Shown here: one piece after another, positions 1 through 10,283 of the stretch | How positions within the stretch are numbered: the stretch's first letter is position 1 | Layout: every line of letters begins with the position of its first letter | Notes under the pieces: generated by a model | Seen by the model: only the letters and a program-made list of their open reading frames with translations | Databases searched by the model: none | What the model was told of the DNA's origin: nothing | Position numbers and translations under genes: made by a program | Assembly: GCA_030544215.1 (NCBI GenBank) | Contig: JARZZO010000014.1 | Span: 34,377,734 to 34,441,733, forward strand | Source: Zantedeschia hybrid cultivar | Lineage: Eukaryota; Streptophyta; Magnoliopsida; Alismatales; Araceae | Length of the DNA: 64,000 nucleotides | Reading direction: 5' to 3'

Positions 1-540
1 CCACTCCCGGTACGATTTACACGGTCTTAGAGAATATTGCCGCTCCCGATACGGTTTACATGGCCGAAGCCACTCCCGGTACGGTTTACACGGTCTTGGA
101 CAATATTGCCTCTCCCGATACGGTTTGCATGGCCGAAGCCACTACCGGTACGGTTTACACGGACTTAAAAGAATAATGCCGCTCTTGATACGGTTTACAT
201 GGCCGAAGCCACTCCCGGTACGGTTTACACGGTCTTAGAGAATATTGCCGCTCCCGATACGGTTTACATGGCCGAAGTCACTCCCGGTACGGTTTACACG
301 GTCTTGGACAATATTGCCGCTCCCGATATGGTTTGCATGGCCGAAGCCACTCCCGGTACGGTTTACACGGACTTAAGAGAATATTGCCGCTCTCGATACG
401 GTTTACATGGCCGAAGCCACTCCCAGTACGGTTTACACGGTCTTGGACAATATTGCCGCTCCCGATACGGTTTGCATGGCCGAAGCCACTCCCAGTACGG
501 TTTTTACACGGTCTTAGAGAACATTGCCGGACATAATTCC
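1..540. repeat. 69-bp tandem repeat with a three-unit higher-order pattern, in the 3' region of a Tat element
   Basis: About eight head-to-tail units of 69-70 bp start at 1, 70, 139, 209, 278, 347, 417 and 486; the last decays near 520. Each unit holds two related halves (cactcccGGTACGGTTTACAC and cgctcccGATACGGTTTACAT). Three variants are recognised by the middle segment: A has tcttagagaatattg, B has tcttggacaatattg, C has acttaa..gaata. They run A-B-C-A-B-C-B-A, so there is a 208-bp higher-order period. The array lies just after the integrase stop of the minus-strand Tat element, where Retand-type Tat elements are known to carry amplified tandem repeats. Sixty-nine is a multiple of three, so long repetitive frames are open by chance. 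The array probably continues left of the window. Confidence 0.9.
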
Positions 541-586
541 AGAAAAAATGATATATTCATGACTTCCGGCTAAACTCCGGGAGAAC

Positions 587-2044
587 TTACATGAAATAGC
601 GCAGAAGGCGCTCTACATTCCACGTACGAGGGATAGGCTGGCCCGAAAGGGTCTCTAGCCGATAGGCCCCTCATCGGATCACTTCCCTTATGTGGTAAGG
701 TCCTTCCCAGTTTGGAGAAAGCTTTCCTACAGCTTTGGCTAGCTTGGATGTGTGAGCGTTTCTTAATACGAGGTTCCCTGCTTCAAAGCTTCGGAGCTTT
801 ACTCGAGCGTTGTGGTATCTTGCCATGCGCTGCTGATAAGTCGCCAACCGAATGCGGGCTTGATCCCTTGTTTCTTCTATAAGATCAAGGTGATCCTTTA
901 GGGCTTCCTCATTAGTCTTTGGATCATGAGCAAGAATTCTCGACGTCGGAAGGCTGACTTCAATCGGAATAACGGCTTCCACCCCGTGGGCCATTTGAAA
1001 GGGGGTCTCGCCGGTAGGGATTCGGCTTGTTGTTCGATAAGCCCATAGAACGCTCGGCAGTTCTTCGACCCGTCGGCCCTTGGCTTTGCCGAGGCGAGTC
1101 TTCAGTCCTCGCAACAGACTTCGGTTAGTTACCTCGACTTGGCCATTCGTCTGAGGGTGCGTTACCGAAGCAAACTTATGGAGAATGCCGAAGCTAGCGC
1201 AGTTGTCTTTAAACCGATGGCTGTCAAATTGTTTGCCGTTGTCTGAAATAATTGCCCGAGGCATGCTGTATCGGGAAATGATAAATTTCCATACGAAGTT
1301 CCATGTATTGCTATCGGTTATAGATGCGAGAGGCTCGGCTTCTACCCATTTAGTGAAGTAGTCTACCGCCACAATAAGGAATTTCCTCTGACCGGTAGCC
1401 ATGGGAAGGGGCCCTAATAGATCAATACCCCGCTGGGCCAAAGGCCAGGGGTCTAATAGAGGAGTTAGAAGGGTTGCCGACTGGTGAATGAGGGAGCTGA
1501 ATCTCTGGCATTGATCACAGCAGCGGACGAGAGCGGCCGCGTCCTTTCGGAGCGTTGGCCACCAGTACCCTTGCCTCAGGAGTTTATGGGTCAGGGCCCT
1601 TCCTCCTGCGTGTACTCCGCAGATCTCTTCATGTACCTCCCGAAGGGCATAATCAGCTTCTGCTGGGCTGAGACATCGTAGGAGCGGTCGGCCGAAGGAT
1701 TTTTTATACAATATTCCTTCTAGAATAAGGAAATGGGAGAAGCGCTGCCGGATATGCCTTGCTTCCTTTGGATCGGACGGGACCTCCTCTCGGAGGAGAA
1801 AAGCGACTAGGGGAGTCATCCAGGTTTCTGCTTCGGATTCATTCTCTTGCATGACCTCAGATTCATCGAGACTCGGTTTAGATAGTTCTTCTACCAAGAC
1901 CATTCGGCCTCCTCCCCCGTCCTGAGTTGATGCTAGTCGGGAAAGAACATCGGCTCGAGCATTTTCGGCCCGAGGGATCCGTACAATTTCATAAGAATTA
2001 AATTGAGCAAGGATCTTGCAGGTTACCTGAAGATATGATATCAT
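587..2044 (-). pseudogene. Tat integrase (degenerate)
   Basis: This domain would splice element cDNA into the genome. The zinc-binding HHCC module is visible (HEEICGVHAGG... then CDQC). The catalytic core shows the first Asp in GIDLLGPLP, the second in ISDNGKQF, and the Glu in NGQVEVTN. The C-terminal region with LSPNWEGPYHIREVIR follows. The open frame stops at 671 with TGA, but the same frame goes on with GAYRLETLSGQ and WNVERLLRYFM to a second stop at 587-589. The first stop is therefore probably a CGA-to-TGA change inside the gene. It follows the second RNase H in the same frame, as in an intact polyprotein. Broken copy, not expected to be active. Confidence 0.9.
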
Positions 2045-2500
2045 TAATGCGTCCCGGGCCTCATACTCCCCGGTGACTTGATTGGCGATCAGCTAAGAAT
2101 CGCTGAATGCCCTTATGTTCTGCGAACCCAGCTTTCTAGCGGCCTGAAGGCCTGAGATAAGAGCTTCGTATTCTGCTGCATTATTGGTAGCTGGAAAGGA
2201 GAAGCACAACGCATACTCCGTGACGACCCCTTCTGGAGACGCCAAGATCCACCCGGCGCCGCTGTCTGAAGAGCATGCGGATCCATCAACGTAGAGTCGC
2301 CATTCATCCGTCGGAGACGGGGGAACCGAGGTACCCTCCGCCTCAGGTGTACTGATTTCCGGCTGAGGGGGAGAGGATGCTTCGGGAGTGAGCTCGGCGA
2401 TGAAGTCGGCTAGTGCTTGAGCTTTTATCGCTGTCCGTGGCCCATAAGAAACGTCGAACTCTCCTAGTTCGATTGCCCATTTTGCTAGCCTGCCGGACAC
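2045..2500 (-). pseudogene. Second (archaeal-type) RNase H of the Tat polyprotein
   Basis: Residues WRLYVDGSACSSDSGAGW, NNAAEYEALISGLQAA and AFSDS give the Asp, Glu and Asp positions of a type-I RNase H of the aRNH class, the extra nuclease that marks Tat elements. It is joined to the first RNase H by a Pro/Ser-rich linker (about 2310-2400). The frame is cut at about 2091 by TAG directly after SDS, where relatives have Gln (SDSQLI), consistent with CAG to TAG. Downstream, FNSYEIVRIPRAENARADVLSRLAS is the usual end of this domain before integrase. Confidence 0.85.
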
Positions 2501-3240
2501 TTCTGGCCGAGAGAGGACCAGCCTTAAAGGTTGGTCCGTGAAGACCTTTATTGAATGCGCGAGGAAGTAGGGTCGGAGTCTCCTTGCGGACGAGATGAGG
2601 GCTAAGGCTAGCTTCTCAAGAGCAGGATACCGAAGCTCTGCTCCTTAGAGGGCTCGGCTTATATAATAAACTGGCCTCTGAACGCTGTCTTGTTCTCGAA
2701 TGAGGACGGCGCTGACAGCTGTTTCGGATGCTGCTAGATAAAGGAACAGCTGCTCTCCATTGACCGGTCTAGACAAGACGGGAACATTGGAGAGATAGGT
2801 TTTCAGCTGGTCGAAGGCCGACTGACACTCGTCCGTCCATGAAAAGCTATTGGCCTTTTTCAACAGCTAGAAGAAAGGAAAGCAGTAATCCGCTGCCCTT
2901 GACATAAAGCGGCTTAATGCGGCAATTCTTCCATTCAGCTTCTGGACCTCTCGGATGTTGGCCGGAGGGCGCATTTGGATGATAGCCGATACCTTTGCGG
3001 GATTGGCTTCCACCCCTCGGCGGGTGACCATGTAGCCGAGAAATTTCCCGGAGGCTACGCCGAAGGCACACTTGGCTGGATTTAGCTTCATTTTATAACT
3101 GCGCAAGGCAGAGAATGTCTCGGCCAAATCGGTTAGATGGTCCGCAGCGACGTGGCTTTTCACCAGCATGTCGTCGATGTAGACCTCCATGTTGCGGCCG
3201 ATCTGCGGAGCAAATATCTTGTTGACGAGACGTTGAAGTG
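2501..3240 (-). pseudogene. Reverse transcriptase C-terminus and first RNase H of the Tat element
   Basis: The fragment opens with the end of RT: the catalytic box is intact (MEVYIDDMLVKS, Y-x-D-D), followed by LNPAKCAFGVASGKFLGYMV and the thumb/connection region. RNase H follows (SWTDECQSAFDQLKTYL, then VYYISRAL, then LRYPALEKLALAL). Two in-frame stops interrupt one continuous frame, at about 2870 (before LLKKANSF) and about 2646 (after ISRAL). Both sit where Gln is expected, consistent with C-to-T decay. The N-terminal half of RT, protease and gag are missing because the element is truncated at 3240. Confidence 0.88.
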
Positions 3241-4029
3241 GCCACTACAAATAGATGAGCTGATTGAAGGGCTTGGTGCCATTTTTGACAAAAGAATTAT
3301 GCTGTCTGAGGAAACAAATGAAGGGGAGCCAGATGACCCCTTTGAAGCTGGTTATACCACGGATCTTCTTTGGAGGGGGACTTATCCCTCTTACATTTTC
3401 ACACTCCATACCTTATTCCGCACTCTGCTTCTGACCCCGACTTGGTCGCAGGTCATTACTGAAGATATTCCACGGGCTCCGCCCATCATGATCACTCTGT
3501 CCCCACGGGACTTTATCCCTCAACCTCCTCTCGATCTAGAGAGGATTTATGATTTAATCTGGGACATATTACTGTATGATCCCCCCAATCCTTTGGCCTT
3601 GGTGCCGCTTCCTCCATCCAATTCTCCTCCTATTCATCTCCATTCTTGTTTTATGATTAATTCATCTTATCTCTAAAAAAAAATGCCAATTTGGCAACTT
3701 CCTTTTCTCAGATCCTCGTTGAGGAAACTTCCTACTTGTCCGATTGTACCCCATCGCGCAGGTCATTCGGTCAAGATTCTCTTCTAGATCTACTCTGCCC
3801 CTCCCCTCGGGATAATTCTCCTGTATTTCCGCCTGTATCCTATAATTTTCATCCTTCTTCGTCCTCATTAGGTCAGGATAGGGAGTCTAGTGAAGCTAGG
3901 GAGTCTAGCAAAGTTAGGGATTCTAGTTCCAGGCAGGTTAGTCAGGTTAGGAAGTCTAGAAAATCTAAAGATAAATAAATTCCAGATAGATACCTCAAGG
4001 ATTTAGCATTTAAATGTCTTTCTTGCTCT
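3241..4029 (+). pseudogene. Unassigned pol-leader reading frames of a plus-strand Tat element
   Basis: Between the truncated minus-strand element and a clear RT there are two open stretches. The first (to 3676) reads DELIEGLGAIFDKRIMLSEETNEGEPDD and ends in a Pro/Leu-rich tail. The second (to 3978) is Ser/Arg-rich, with repeated RESSEARESSKVRDSSS. Position suggests the poorly conserved spacer between protease and RT. I do not recognise a domain, and frames change at about 3676 and 3980. The open frame that seems to begin at 3137 crosses the junction with the other element, so its first 30 or so codons are not part of this gene. Confidence 0.45.
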
Positions 4030-5035
4030 ATGATCTCTCAACTGTTAGAAAATCCTATTCAAATGTCGGAAGATTGTGTAGATGATGAGGCAGTCAATGA
4101 TGGATATGGGGTGTATGAATTAATATACGAAAAAGACCCCATTATTAAAGATAAGGAAGATGACGAGGACGCGGCTGAGGCATATGCCAGTGGAGTAAAA
4201 AGATTCGATGAACCCTCAGCTGCCGTAGAAGAGTCTACCAAAGAGATCAATCTAGGGACTGAAGACGAACCTAAGGTTGTCCTCGTTAGCAAAAATCTTT
4301 CTGAAATGGATAAGAAGGCAATGGTACAAGTTCTTAAGGATTATAAGGACACTTTTGCCTGGAGTTATGTGGATATGCCGGGGTTAGACTTATCACTAGT
4401 GGAACACAGGTTGACATTAAAGAATGGAGCTAGCCCAGTTAAACAGAAGTTAAGGCGATTCCACCCACAAATGGCTTTGAAGATGAAGGAAGAGGTCGAT
4501 AAGTTACATAAATCCAAATTCATTAGAGTTGTCCTCTATCCACAATAGGTGGTCAATATAGTCCCGGTTATGAAGAAAGATGGGAAGGTCAGAATCTGTA
4601 TTGACTTCCGAGATTTGAACCGGGCGTGTCCTAAGGATGATTTTCTACTGCCTCACATTGATGTACTCATCGATAATACAGCTGGGTATGAAATCCTATC
4701 ATTTATGGATGGATTTTCAGGATATAATCAGATCAAATTGGCAGAAGAAGATCAAGAAAAGACATCATTCACTATACCTTGGGGGACATATTGCTATGTC
4801 ATCATGCCTTTTGGATTAAAGAATGCTGGAGCCACTTATCAAAGGGCTATGATGGCAATATTTCATGACATGATGCATATCGATCTAGAAGTGTATGTGG
4901 ATGACTTGTTAGTGAAATCTAAAACTAAGGCTGACCATGCCAAAGTTCTGGCAAGAGTATTAGAAAGATCAAGAAAATATCAGTTAAAGATGAACCCTAA
5001 GAAATGTGTATTCAGGGTATCCTCAGGGAAATTAC
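4030..5035 (+). pseudogene. Reverse transcriptase, N-terminal half, of a Tat element (split by Copia insertion)
   Basis: The acidic leader (about 4030-4250) runs into DTFAWSYVDMPGLDLSLVEH, the standard start of plant gypsy RT. Then come VRICIDFRDLNRACPKDDF, FMDGFSGYNQI, MPFGLKNAGATYQRAM and the catalytic box EVYVDDLLVKS, then LKMNPKKCVFRVSSGKLL. An in-frame TAG at 4546-4548 precedes VVNIVPVMKKDG, where relatives have Trp, consistent with TGG to TAG. The frame stops at 5035 because a Copia element is inserted; it resumes exactly at 12618 after removal of one copy of the 5-bp duplication. Confidence 0.92.
5031..5035. repeat. Left target-site duplication (ATTAC) of the first Copia element
   Basis: ATTAC precedes the LTR and matches ATTAC at 12613-12617. 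Taking out the element and one copy restores the Tat RT reading frame across the site. Confidence 0.95.
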
Positions 5036-6589
5036 TGTTGGGTTTTCTCGGGTTTCTCCGGATCGCTCACGCAACGGAAAATAAAATATGAAAATAGCGA
5101 TCCGTTCCTGTTTCGAAAAACAAAAATCGATTATCGGATAATCGAAGTTCTCACCGTGTGCGGATTTGAATCCGCAGCCGTTCGGTTCCGTCGGTGCGAC
5201 ACCGCAAAAAGCGCAAGCGCCCGGCCTCTAGCGAAGTCCACGCGATCCTCCTCGCGACGGATATCCTCACGTTCCTCGTTCTTCGCAGCCCACGAAACCT
5301 CCACCGGTCGCCGCAATGATCGCCGCAATGCGCGGACGATTTCCTGTCGAACGGGATTCGGAGAAGCGACGGAGCAGTTCTGGATCTGTCTGGACGAGAG
5401 AGAGAGAGAGAAACAGACGAGGGGCGGCTAGGGTTAGCAGCAGCTTGACTTGCTCAGCCCGTTCTCTATGTTTTATACTAACCGCGCGATTTTTCATAAA
5501 AACCCCCGATTTGTATAAAACCCACTTATTTATCCATCTCCTTGAGAATCATTTGCGTGTGACCCTCTAGGTCCAAGTACCAGTCCAGTTAATGGCTCAA
5601 CAAGCCCAGTGACTCCTCACTGGCTTTATTAATCAATTAATAACCCTTTATTAATTAATTAATCAATCGAATTGATGTCGCACATCAAATTCGACCGGGC
5701 CTCCGATCACGTCGGGTGCCAAGCAACACCGCGTGAACTCGGAAGGTATTGGGGTTAAGTAACTCACTCTTGGAACCTTTCCGCCGACAGTTACCGCGTG
5801 GATATAATCCTTCATTCGTACAATGCTCTTGAGTCAACTCAGGGTATGGCGAGCTGTCAAACCCTAACCGGTCGACTCACTTGGATTGGATGCCGCTGAT
5901 GAATATCGGAAAACTCCTTACCCGATATTATCGTCCGCCCTGGCCAGGGATTTCCGCGTATCCTTCCTAGAGCATTCTCTCTCTAAGTACCGAGAGCGAA
6001 TGATTCCTTATTGACACACAATTCCCTTCGACGGTATTCCGATGTACCCAATCCTTGGCGTATTAGAATCCCGTGTTTAGAGATTCGTAAACTAAGGTCA
6101 AAGCACAGAAGTCCACCGACAAGGTGTCCTTGGTGTCTCAGGTCCGAGGACCACCCACGCAACTGCGACAATAGAATCAAGCTGGTTGACAATGAGGTAC
6201 AATACCATCTAGCGATTCAGTTGGATCAGTTCAGTGAACTCATTCTCCAATGAGCACCTACAGATTCGCCTTAGTGTCTCCACACAAGTGACTTATGAGA
6301 TCAGTCACCCTCATCATATGAGCAGGAGTAATCTGTACTAGTCTAACCGGATATCCGATGTCTTTCTCGGATATCCTCCGACTAGGAACGATTAAGAATA
6401 TGTGTGTTTAAGTAATCAATCTCATTAGTATGATCTCATCATAATCTGATCACTATAGCACATATTCACGGACTTCATTATGAAACAATAATTAATGCGA
6501 TTTACACATAATGAATATTATGCCATTATATTAATAAATAAACGAGATTTATATAGTCAGATTGGCTTGTAGGCCACCTAAAACTAACA
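5036..6589 (-). repeat. 3' LTR of the first Copia element
   Basis: This 1554-bp direct repeat matches 11060-12612 with scattered single-base differences. In element sense it starts TGTTAGTTTTAGG and ends CCCAACA. A minus-strand TATA box is at 5471-5477, followed downstream by a CT-rich stretch (the GA run near 5396-5410 on the plus strand). Open frames within it, such as those near 5131-5431 and 5983-6253, recur in the other LTR and read across non-coding sequence; they are not genes. Confidence 0.95.
5471..5477 (-). promoter_or_regulatory. TATA box of the Copia 3' LTR
   Basis: Minus-strand TATAAAA in the context AGTATAAAACATAG. The same box lies at 11494-11500 in the other LTR. Position within the LTR fits the U3/R boundary. 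Confidence 0.6.
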
Positions 6590-6600
6590 ATCTCCCACTT
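6590..6600 (-). other. Polypurine tract of the first Copia element
   Basis: On the minus strand AAGTGGGAGAT lies directly against the LTR start TGTTAG. This is the usual plus-strand priming tract of plant Copia elements and sets the element's orientation. Confidence 0.9.
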
Positions 6601-6603
6601 GGA

Positions 6604-7240
6604 CTAAAGCCAATCACCTTTATACAATAAGCTTATAGACTCTAGGTGACGCTCAAACACAATTTGAGCCAACGGCTTTGTTAGTGGATCTGCTATATTA
6701 TCGACGGATGAAACTCTTTCCACTACTACATCTCTTCTAGATATGATTTCTCTGATAAGGTGAAAGTGCCTCAGAAGATGAGACCGTGGCTCTTTCCCTT
6801 GTACAATAGTCCCATTGTTGTCGCACAACAGCGGAACATGATCAAGGATACAGGGAACTATGTCAAGGTCGGTGATGAACTTCTTCAATCACTCTACTTC
6901 CTTGAAAGCTTCAGCTGTAGTGATGTGCTCAGCTTTAGTCGTCGAATCTGCAGTGGTTGCTTGCTTGGAACTTTTTCAGCACACTGCTCCTCCGTTCAAA
7001 GTAAACACGAATCCAGATGTAGACTTGCTATCAACTGGATCTGACTGGAAACTCGAGTGAGTAAAGCCTCGCAGTTTCAAGTCACCTCCTCCATAGATAA
7101 GAAACATATCCTTAGTTCTTCTCAAGTACTTGAGGATACATTTCACTGCCTTCCAGTGCTCTTCGCCTGGATCAGCCTGAAATCTGCTCGTAGCACTTAG
7201 AGCAAATGCAACATCAAGCTGTGTACATAGCATGGCATAC
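6604..7240 (-). pseudogene. Copia RNase H / RT C-terminus remnant
   Basis: Read on the minus strand, YAMLCTQLDVAFALSATSRF and HWKAVKCILKYLRRT are the end of Copia RT/connection. LCDNNGTIVQGKEPRSH and HLIREIISRRDVVVERV followed by NIADPLTKPLAQ are the RNase H C-terminus. The two parts are in different frames, with a break around 6890-6976. Upstream RT and most of integrase are gone: sequence jumps at about 7240 straight from the start of integrase. Non-functional remnant. Confidence 0.85.
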
Positions 7241-8243
7241 CTTTGGCTTGGGTGGACATAGGACCACATACATCCGATTGTATTAGTTCCAGAATGTCCT
7301 TGGCACGTTCTCCATGTCCAGTAAATGGAGATATTGCCATCTTTCCCATAATGCAGGATTCACATGTTGCAAACAATTCATAATCGAATGTTGTTAAGTA
7401 ACCATGTTTGTGCAACTTTTGCAACCTGCTTTCGCCAATGTGCCCAAGTCTACAATGCCACATATAGGCTTGGTTCACACAATTCTTGCTCTTCTTAAGA
7501 GCTTTCTCAACTTGAAGATTGTAATAAGAAATATCTAATAGATATAGACCGTTGACTAAAGATGCTGAAGCTATTGATTTATTACCATAATAAATCGAAC
7601 AACTTCTATTTCCAATAGACAACCTATATCCTATCTTGTCCAAACAAGACACTGATATGATGTTCTTTATTATGCTAGGAACATAATAACAATCTTCTAA
7701 TAGTAAGGCGTCTCCTGATGGAAGTCTGAGGTTTGTTGTCCCAACAGCAATCGCCGCAACTTTTGCGCCGTTTCCTAGCCTCAATTCCACCTCGCCTTGT
7801 CTCAGCTTGCGCTTACTTGTCAGCATATGTGCATCATGACATATATGAGAAGCACATCCGATATCCAATACCGAAGATGTGGAATCTCTAACTGACAAGT
7901 TGATATCTATCATATAGATATCTGAAACTTCAGATAGCTTCATTTTTCCATGAGCTTTATCGTTAAGGAACTCCTTGCAGTTCCTCTTCCAGTGACCATA
8001 CTGCTTATAGTAGAAGCAGTCACCCTTCACTACTCTTTTGCCTTTGTCCTTCGATCTTTTATCGTTAGCTGTCATCTCTGCTTCAGGGGCATCCAATGCC
8101 GATTCAGCAGGAGGATCAGCTCCAGGGACAAATTCAATGTGCTCAGATCGGAAGATATTCTTCAGGTTTCTAAACCATTTCGAGTAGATCAGGTAAGTCA
8201 AAAGGGCATCAAGTATGCCGCAGAGTGGGTTATTCGACGACAT
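7241..8243 (-). pseudogene. Copia gag-protease-integrase start, internally deleted
   Basis: The start at 8243 (MSSNNPL) matches the usual Gag start of this Copia group (SKWFRNLKNIFRSEHIEFV), but the Gag core is then deleted and sequence passes to a Lys-rich stretch and the zinc knuckle. That knuckle reads CFYYKQYGHWKRNC, so the second Cys of CX2CX4HX4C is Tyr. The protease site reads VLDIGCASHIC, with Ile at the usual Ser/Thr position of D-S/T-G. The GAG-preintegrase domain follows (WHCRLGHIGESRLQKL, CESCIMGKM), then SDVCGPMSTQAKG, after which integrase is cut. One frame is open throughout despite the deletions. Confidence 0.88.
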
Positions 8244-8430
8244 AATTCCCTACAGGAGATAAGTAAAATCTATTTAGCAGATGCTCAATTATTAAAATTT
8301 AAAACAAGACATGGTCTTTTGTTCAAGTTTAACTCCCACTAATTTTCGACGGACTGTATAACCCTCAGTTATACAGAATGGGAGACGCCGACAATCTCCT
8401 ACTGGGGATCAGAATCTCAATGACTTGCAC

Positions 8431-8750
8431 TACAGCCTTGTGGATAGCACAACAAACTGTAATACAATCAGAGAGCACCCAACTCATGGGACTTGCAACT
8501 CCTTGCAATATCTGATCATGGCTTCGGTCCCCAGAGAGTTAATGGCATTGTGGATAGCACCACAAACCATTAATTCTAGTCTAAGCTAACCATCATTACG
8601 CGACGAGCATAGATTTGCATGCAGCCCTTGTGGATAGCACAACAAAGCTACATGGTTCCTCTACCCCGATCATATAGGCATCTAATGCCATAGCCACAGT
8701 TTCTCCTCCCAATTAAGCAGGCCTTGTGGATAGCACAACAAACCTGCCTA
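8431..8750 (-). repeat. Array of four hairpins with changing outer stems in the Copia leader
   Basis: Four copies share the core ttgtggatagcacaacaaa (plus strand), itself an inverted repeat TTGTG/CACAA. Each is bracketed by a different but complementary pair: TACAG/CTGTA (8431-8435, 8457-8461), TTAATGG/CCATTAA (8539-8545, 8567-8573), CATGcAGC/GCTaCATG (8618-8625, 8647-8654) and GCAGG/CCTGC (8717-8721, 8743-8747). Pairing is kept while sequence differs, which suggests selection on structure. Related hairpins occur in the leader of the second Copia element near 59651-59955. A partial copy of the core lies near 8975. Confidence 0.85.
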
Positions 8751-9590
8751 AAGTGATTCGAATCCTATGACTATAATGATGGTGGACCAGGCGGTAAGTT
8801 CTTAACTACTCGCGTTACGGCTTAGAGTTTATCTGAGGGTATTTAGATAACTTTTATCTTGGTCTCTCCTAGGTGATAGTATATACATATATCATATATA
8901 TTTACTAAATACTATGCCTGCTTTGATTCACAATCAAAAGAAAATAATGCATCACATACATGTCTTTAGTGTGGTCATAGATAGCACAGTGGGTTTGACT
9001 GGAGCCAACAGTCAAACGCACACACAATCTAACACAACAATTATATTAGATAAACCTGCAAATACATAGGCAAAGGATCTTCATCTTTTTGCCTTCCTGG
9101 TTGCAGCTGTAGATCGTCTTCGTTCCTTCCTCGGTTGCCTCGATCATATTATAATAAATTCTAGAATTTACAGGTAAATTGAAGAAGACCTTATGGCGAG
9201 TACAAGAGTGAGGGAGGTAGAAATACATCAGAGAATGAGAGAGGGAGAGATACGCAAATCTCTATTTATTAACAATTAATAAACATCCATCATTCATCTA
9301 CAATCCACACAAACACATCATTCATCACATGAACAATTAAATAAGTGCATATCCATGACCACGGTGTGTTTTGAATATCCACACATGATTCAGCGCATCA
9401 CATGGCTAAAATAAAAGAGTTTTCAAAATATATAATTTTGGCTTTCAAAAAGTATGGGATCCAATCAAAATTGGTGTTTGAATTTCGAAAACACTTTTAA
9501 TTAACTTAACATGCAATTAAATCAAATTTAAAAGCACCAAAACACACATCATATGTGCACACACTCCAAATTAATAATTCCAGATTATTC
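8751..9590 (-). other. Copia leader, no gene
   Basis: This part of the 5' untranslated leader lies between the hairpin array and the AT-rich palindromes. I see one weak partial copy of the hairpin core near 8970-8990 and no coding frame with recognisable content. The short frame at 9046-9228 has no family features. Confidence 0.6.
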
Positions 9591-9599
9591 CATACAAAT

Positions 9600-10150
9600 T
9601 AGAACAATTCTAATAATCTAACACTTAGATTAAACCCCACTAATAATCTAACAATTAGACTATTAATGACTAATCTAACTCTTAGATTAATCTAACAAAG
9701 CTAATTAATAATTTAACACTTAAATTAATAATCAACCACAATTAATTATTAACTACTAATCTAACACTTAGATTAGCCAATTAATGTTAATTATTAATTT
9801 AACTCTTAAACTAATAATTAACACTAACTAATTAATAATTAATTAATCTAACTCTTAGATTAGATAATAAAAGTTATCATTAATTTAACTATTAAATTAA
9901 TGACTAACAGTAATTAATCAAGGACTACTAATTTAACATTTTAAATTAGTCATCTAAGTTAATTATTAATTTAACAATTAAATTAATAATTAACTCAAAT
10001 ATTAATTAACAATTAGATGAAATAATAGTTAATAATCTAACAATTAGACTAATAACTATTAATAATTAATTTAACATTTAAATTAGTTAAATTAAGGTTA
10101 ATAATCAATTTAACATGTAAATTAATATTAACCCCAATTAATTAACAACT
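9600..10150 (-). repeat. AT-rich array of about a dozen short palindromes in the Copia leader
   Basis: The stretch repeats units of the form TAATCTAAC-a-NTTAGATTA or TAATTTAAC-a-NTTAAATTA. Examples lie near 9620, 9640, 9675, 9710, 9755, 9800, 9850, 9885, 9930, 9970, 10030, 10070 and 10110. The C of the left arm and the G of the right arm change together to T and A, keeping the pairing. A similar AT-rich, TTAATTA-rich segment follows the GC-rich block in the second Copia leader (58600-58990). Confidence 0.7.
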
Positions 10151-10283
10151 AATTGCTAGTTAATAATCCCTTAATTGACTTAATGATTCAAAATCATTAA
10201 TTAGCCCAATTAAAAAAAATAAAATTGAATATTAAATTTTAATTTCAAAAACAATTTTGAATATTAAAATTTAAAATCAAATT

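Larger units (their letters stand above)
1..3240 (-). mobile_element. 3' half of a Tat-lineage Ty3/gypsy retrotransposon (truncated)
   Basis: Read on the minus strand, domain order is RT (C-terminal part), RNase H, a second archaeal-type RNase H, integrase, then the tandem repeat. RT-RH-aRNH-INT order is diagnostic of the Tat lineage. The fragment starts abruptly inside RT at about 3240, in the region equivalent to the G-A-T-Y-Q motif, where plus-strand sequence of another element takes over; the bases gccact at the joint are shared by what is expected on both sides. No LTR is seen; the 3' end lies left of the window. Confidence 0.9.

Noticed and set aside
5131..6253. Several short frames repeated at 11175-12276
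   Set aside because: They lie in the two LTRs of one Copia element and are duplicated with them; no protein family is recognisable.
8431..8750. CRISPR-like array (constant core, variable flanks)
   Set aside because: Copies are irregularly spaced, the flanks are complementary to each other, and the context is a plant Copia leader with no cas genes.
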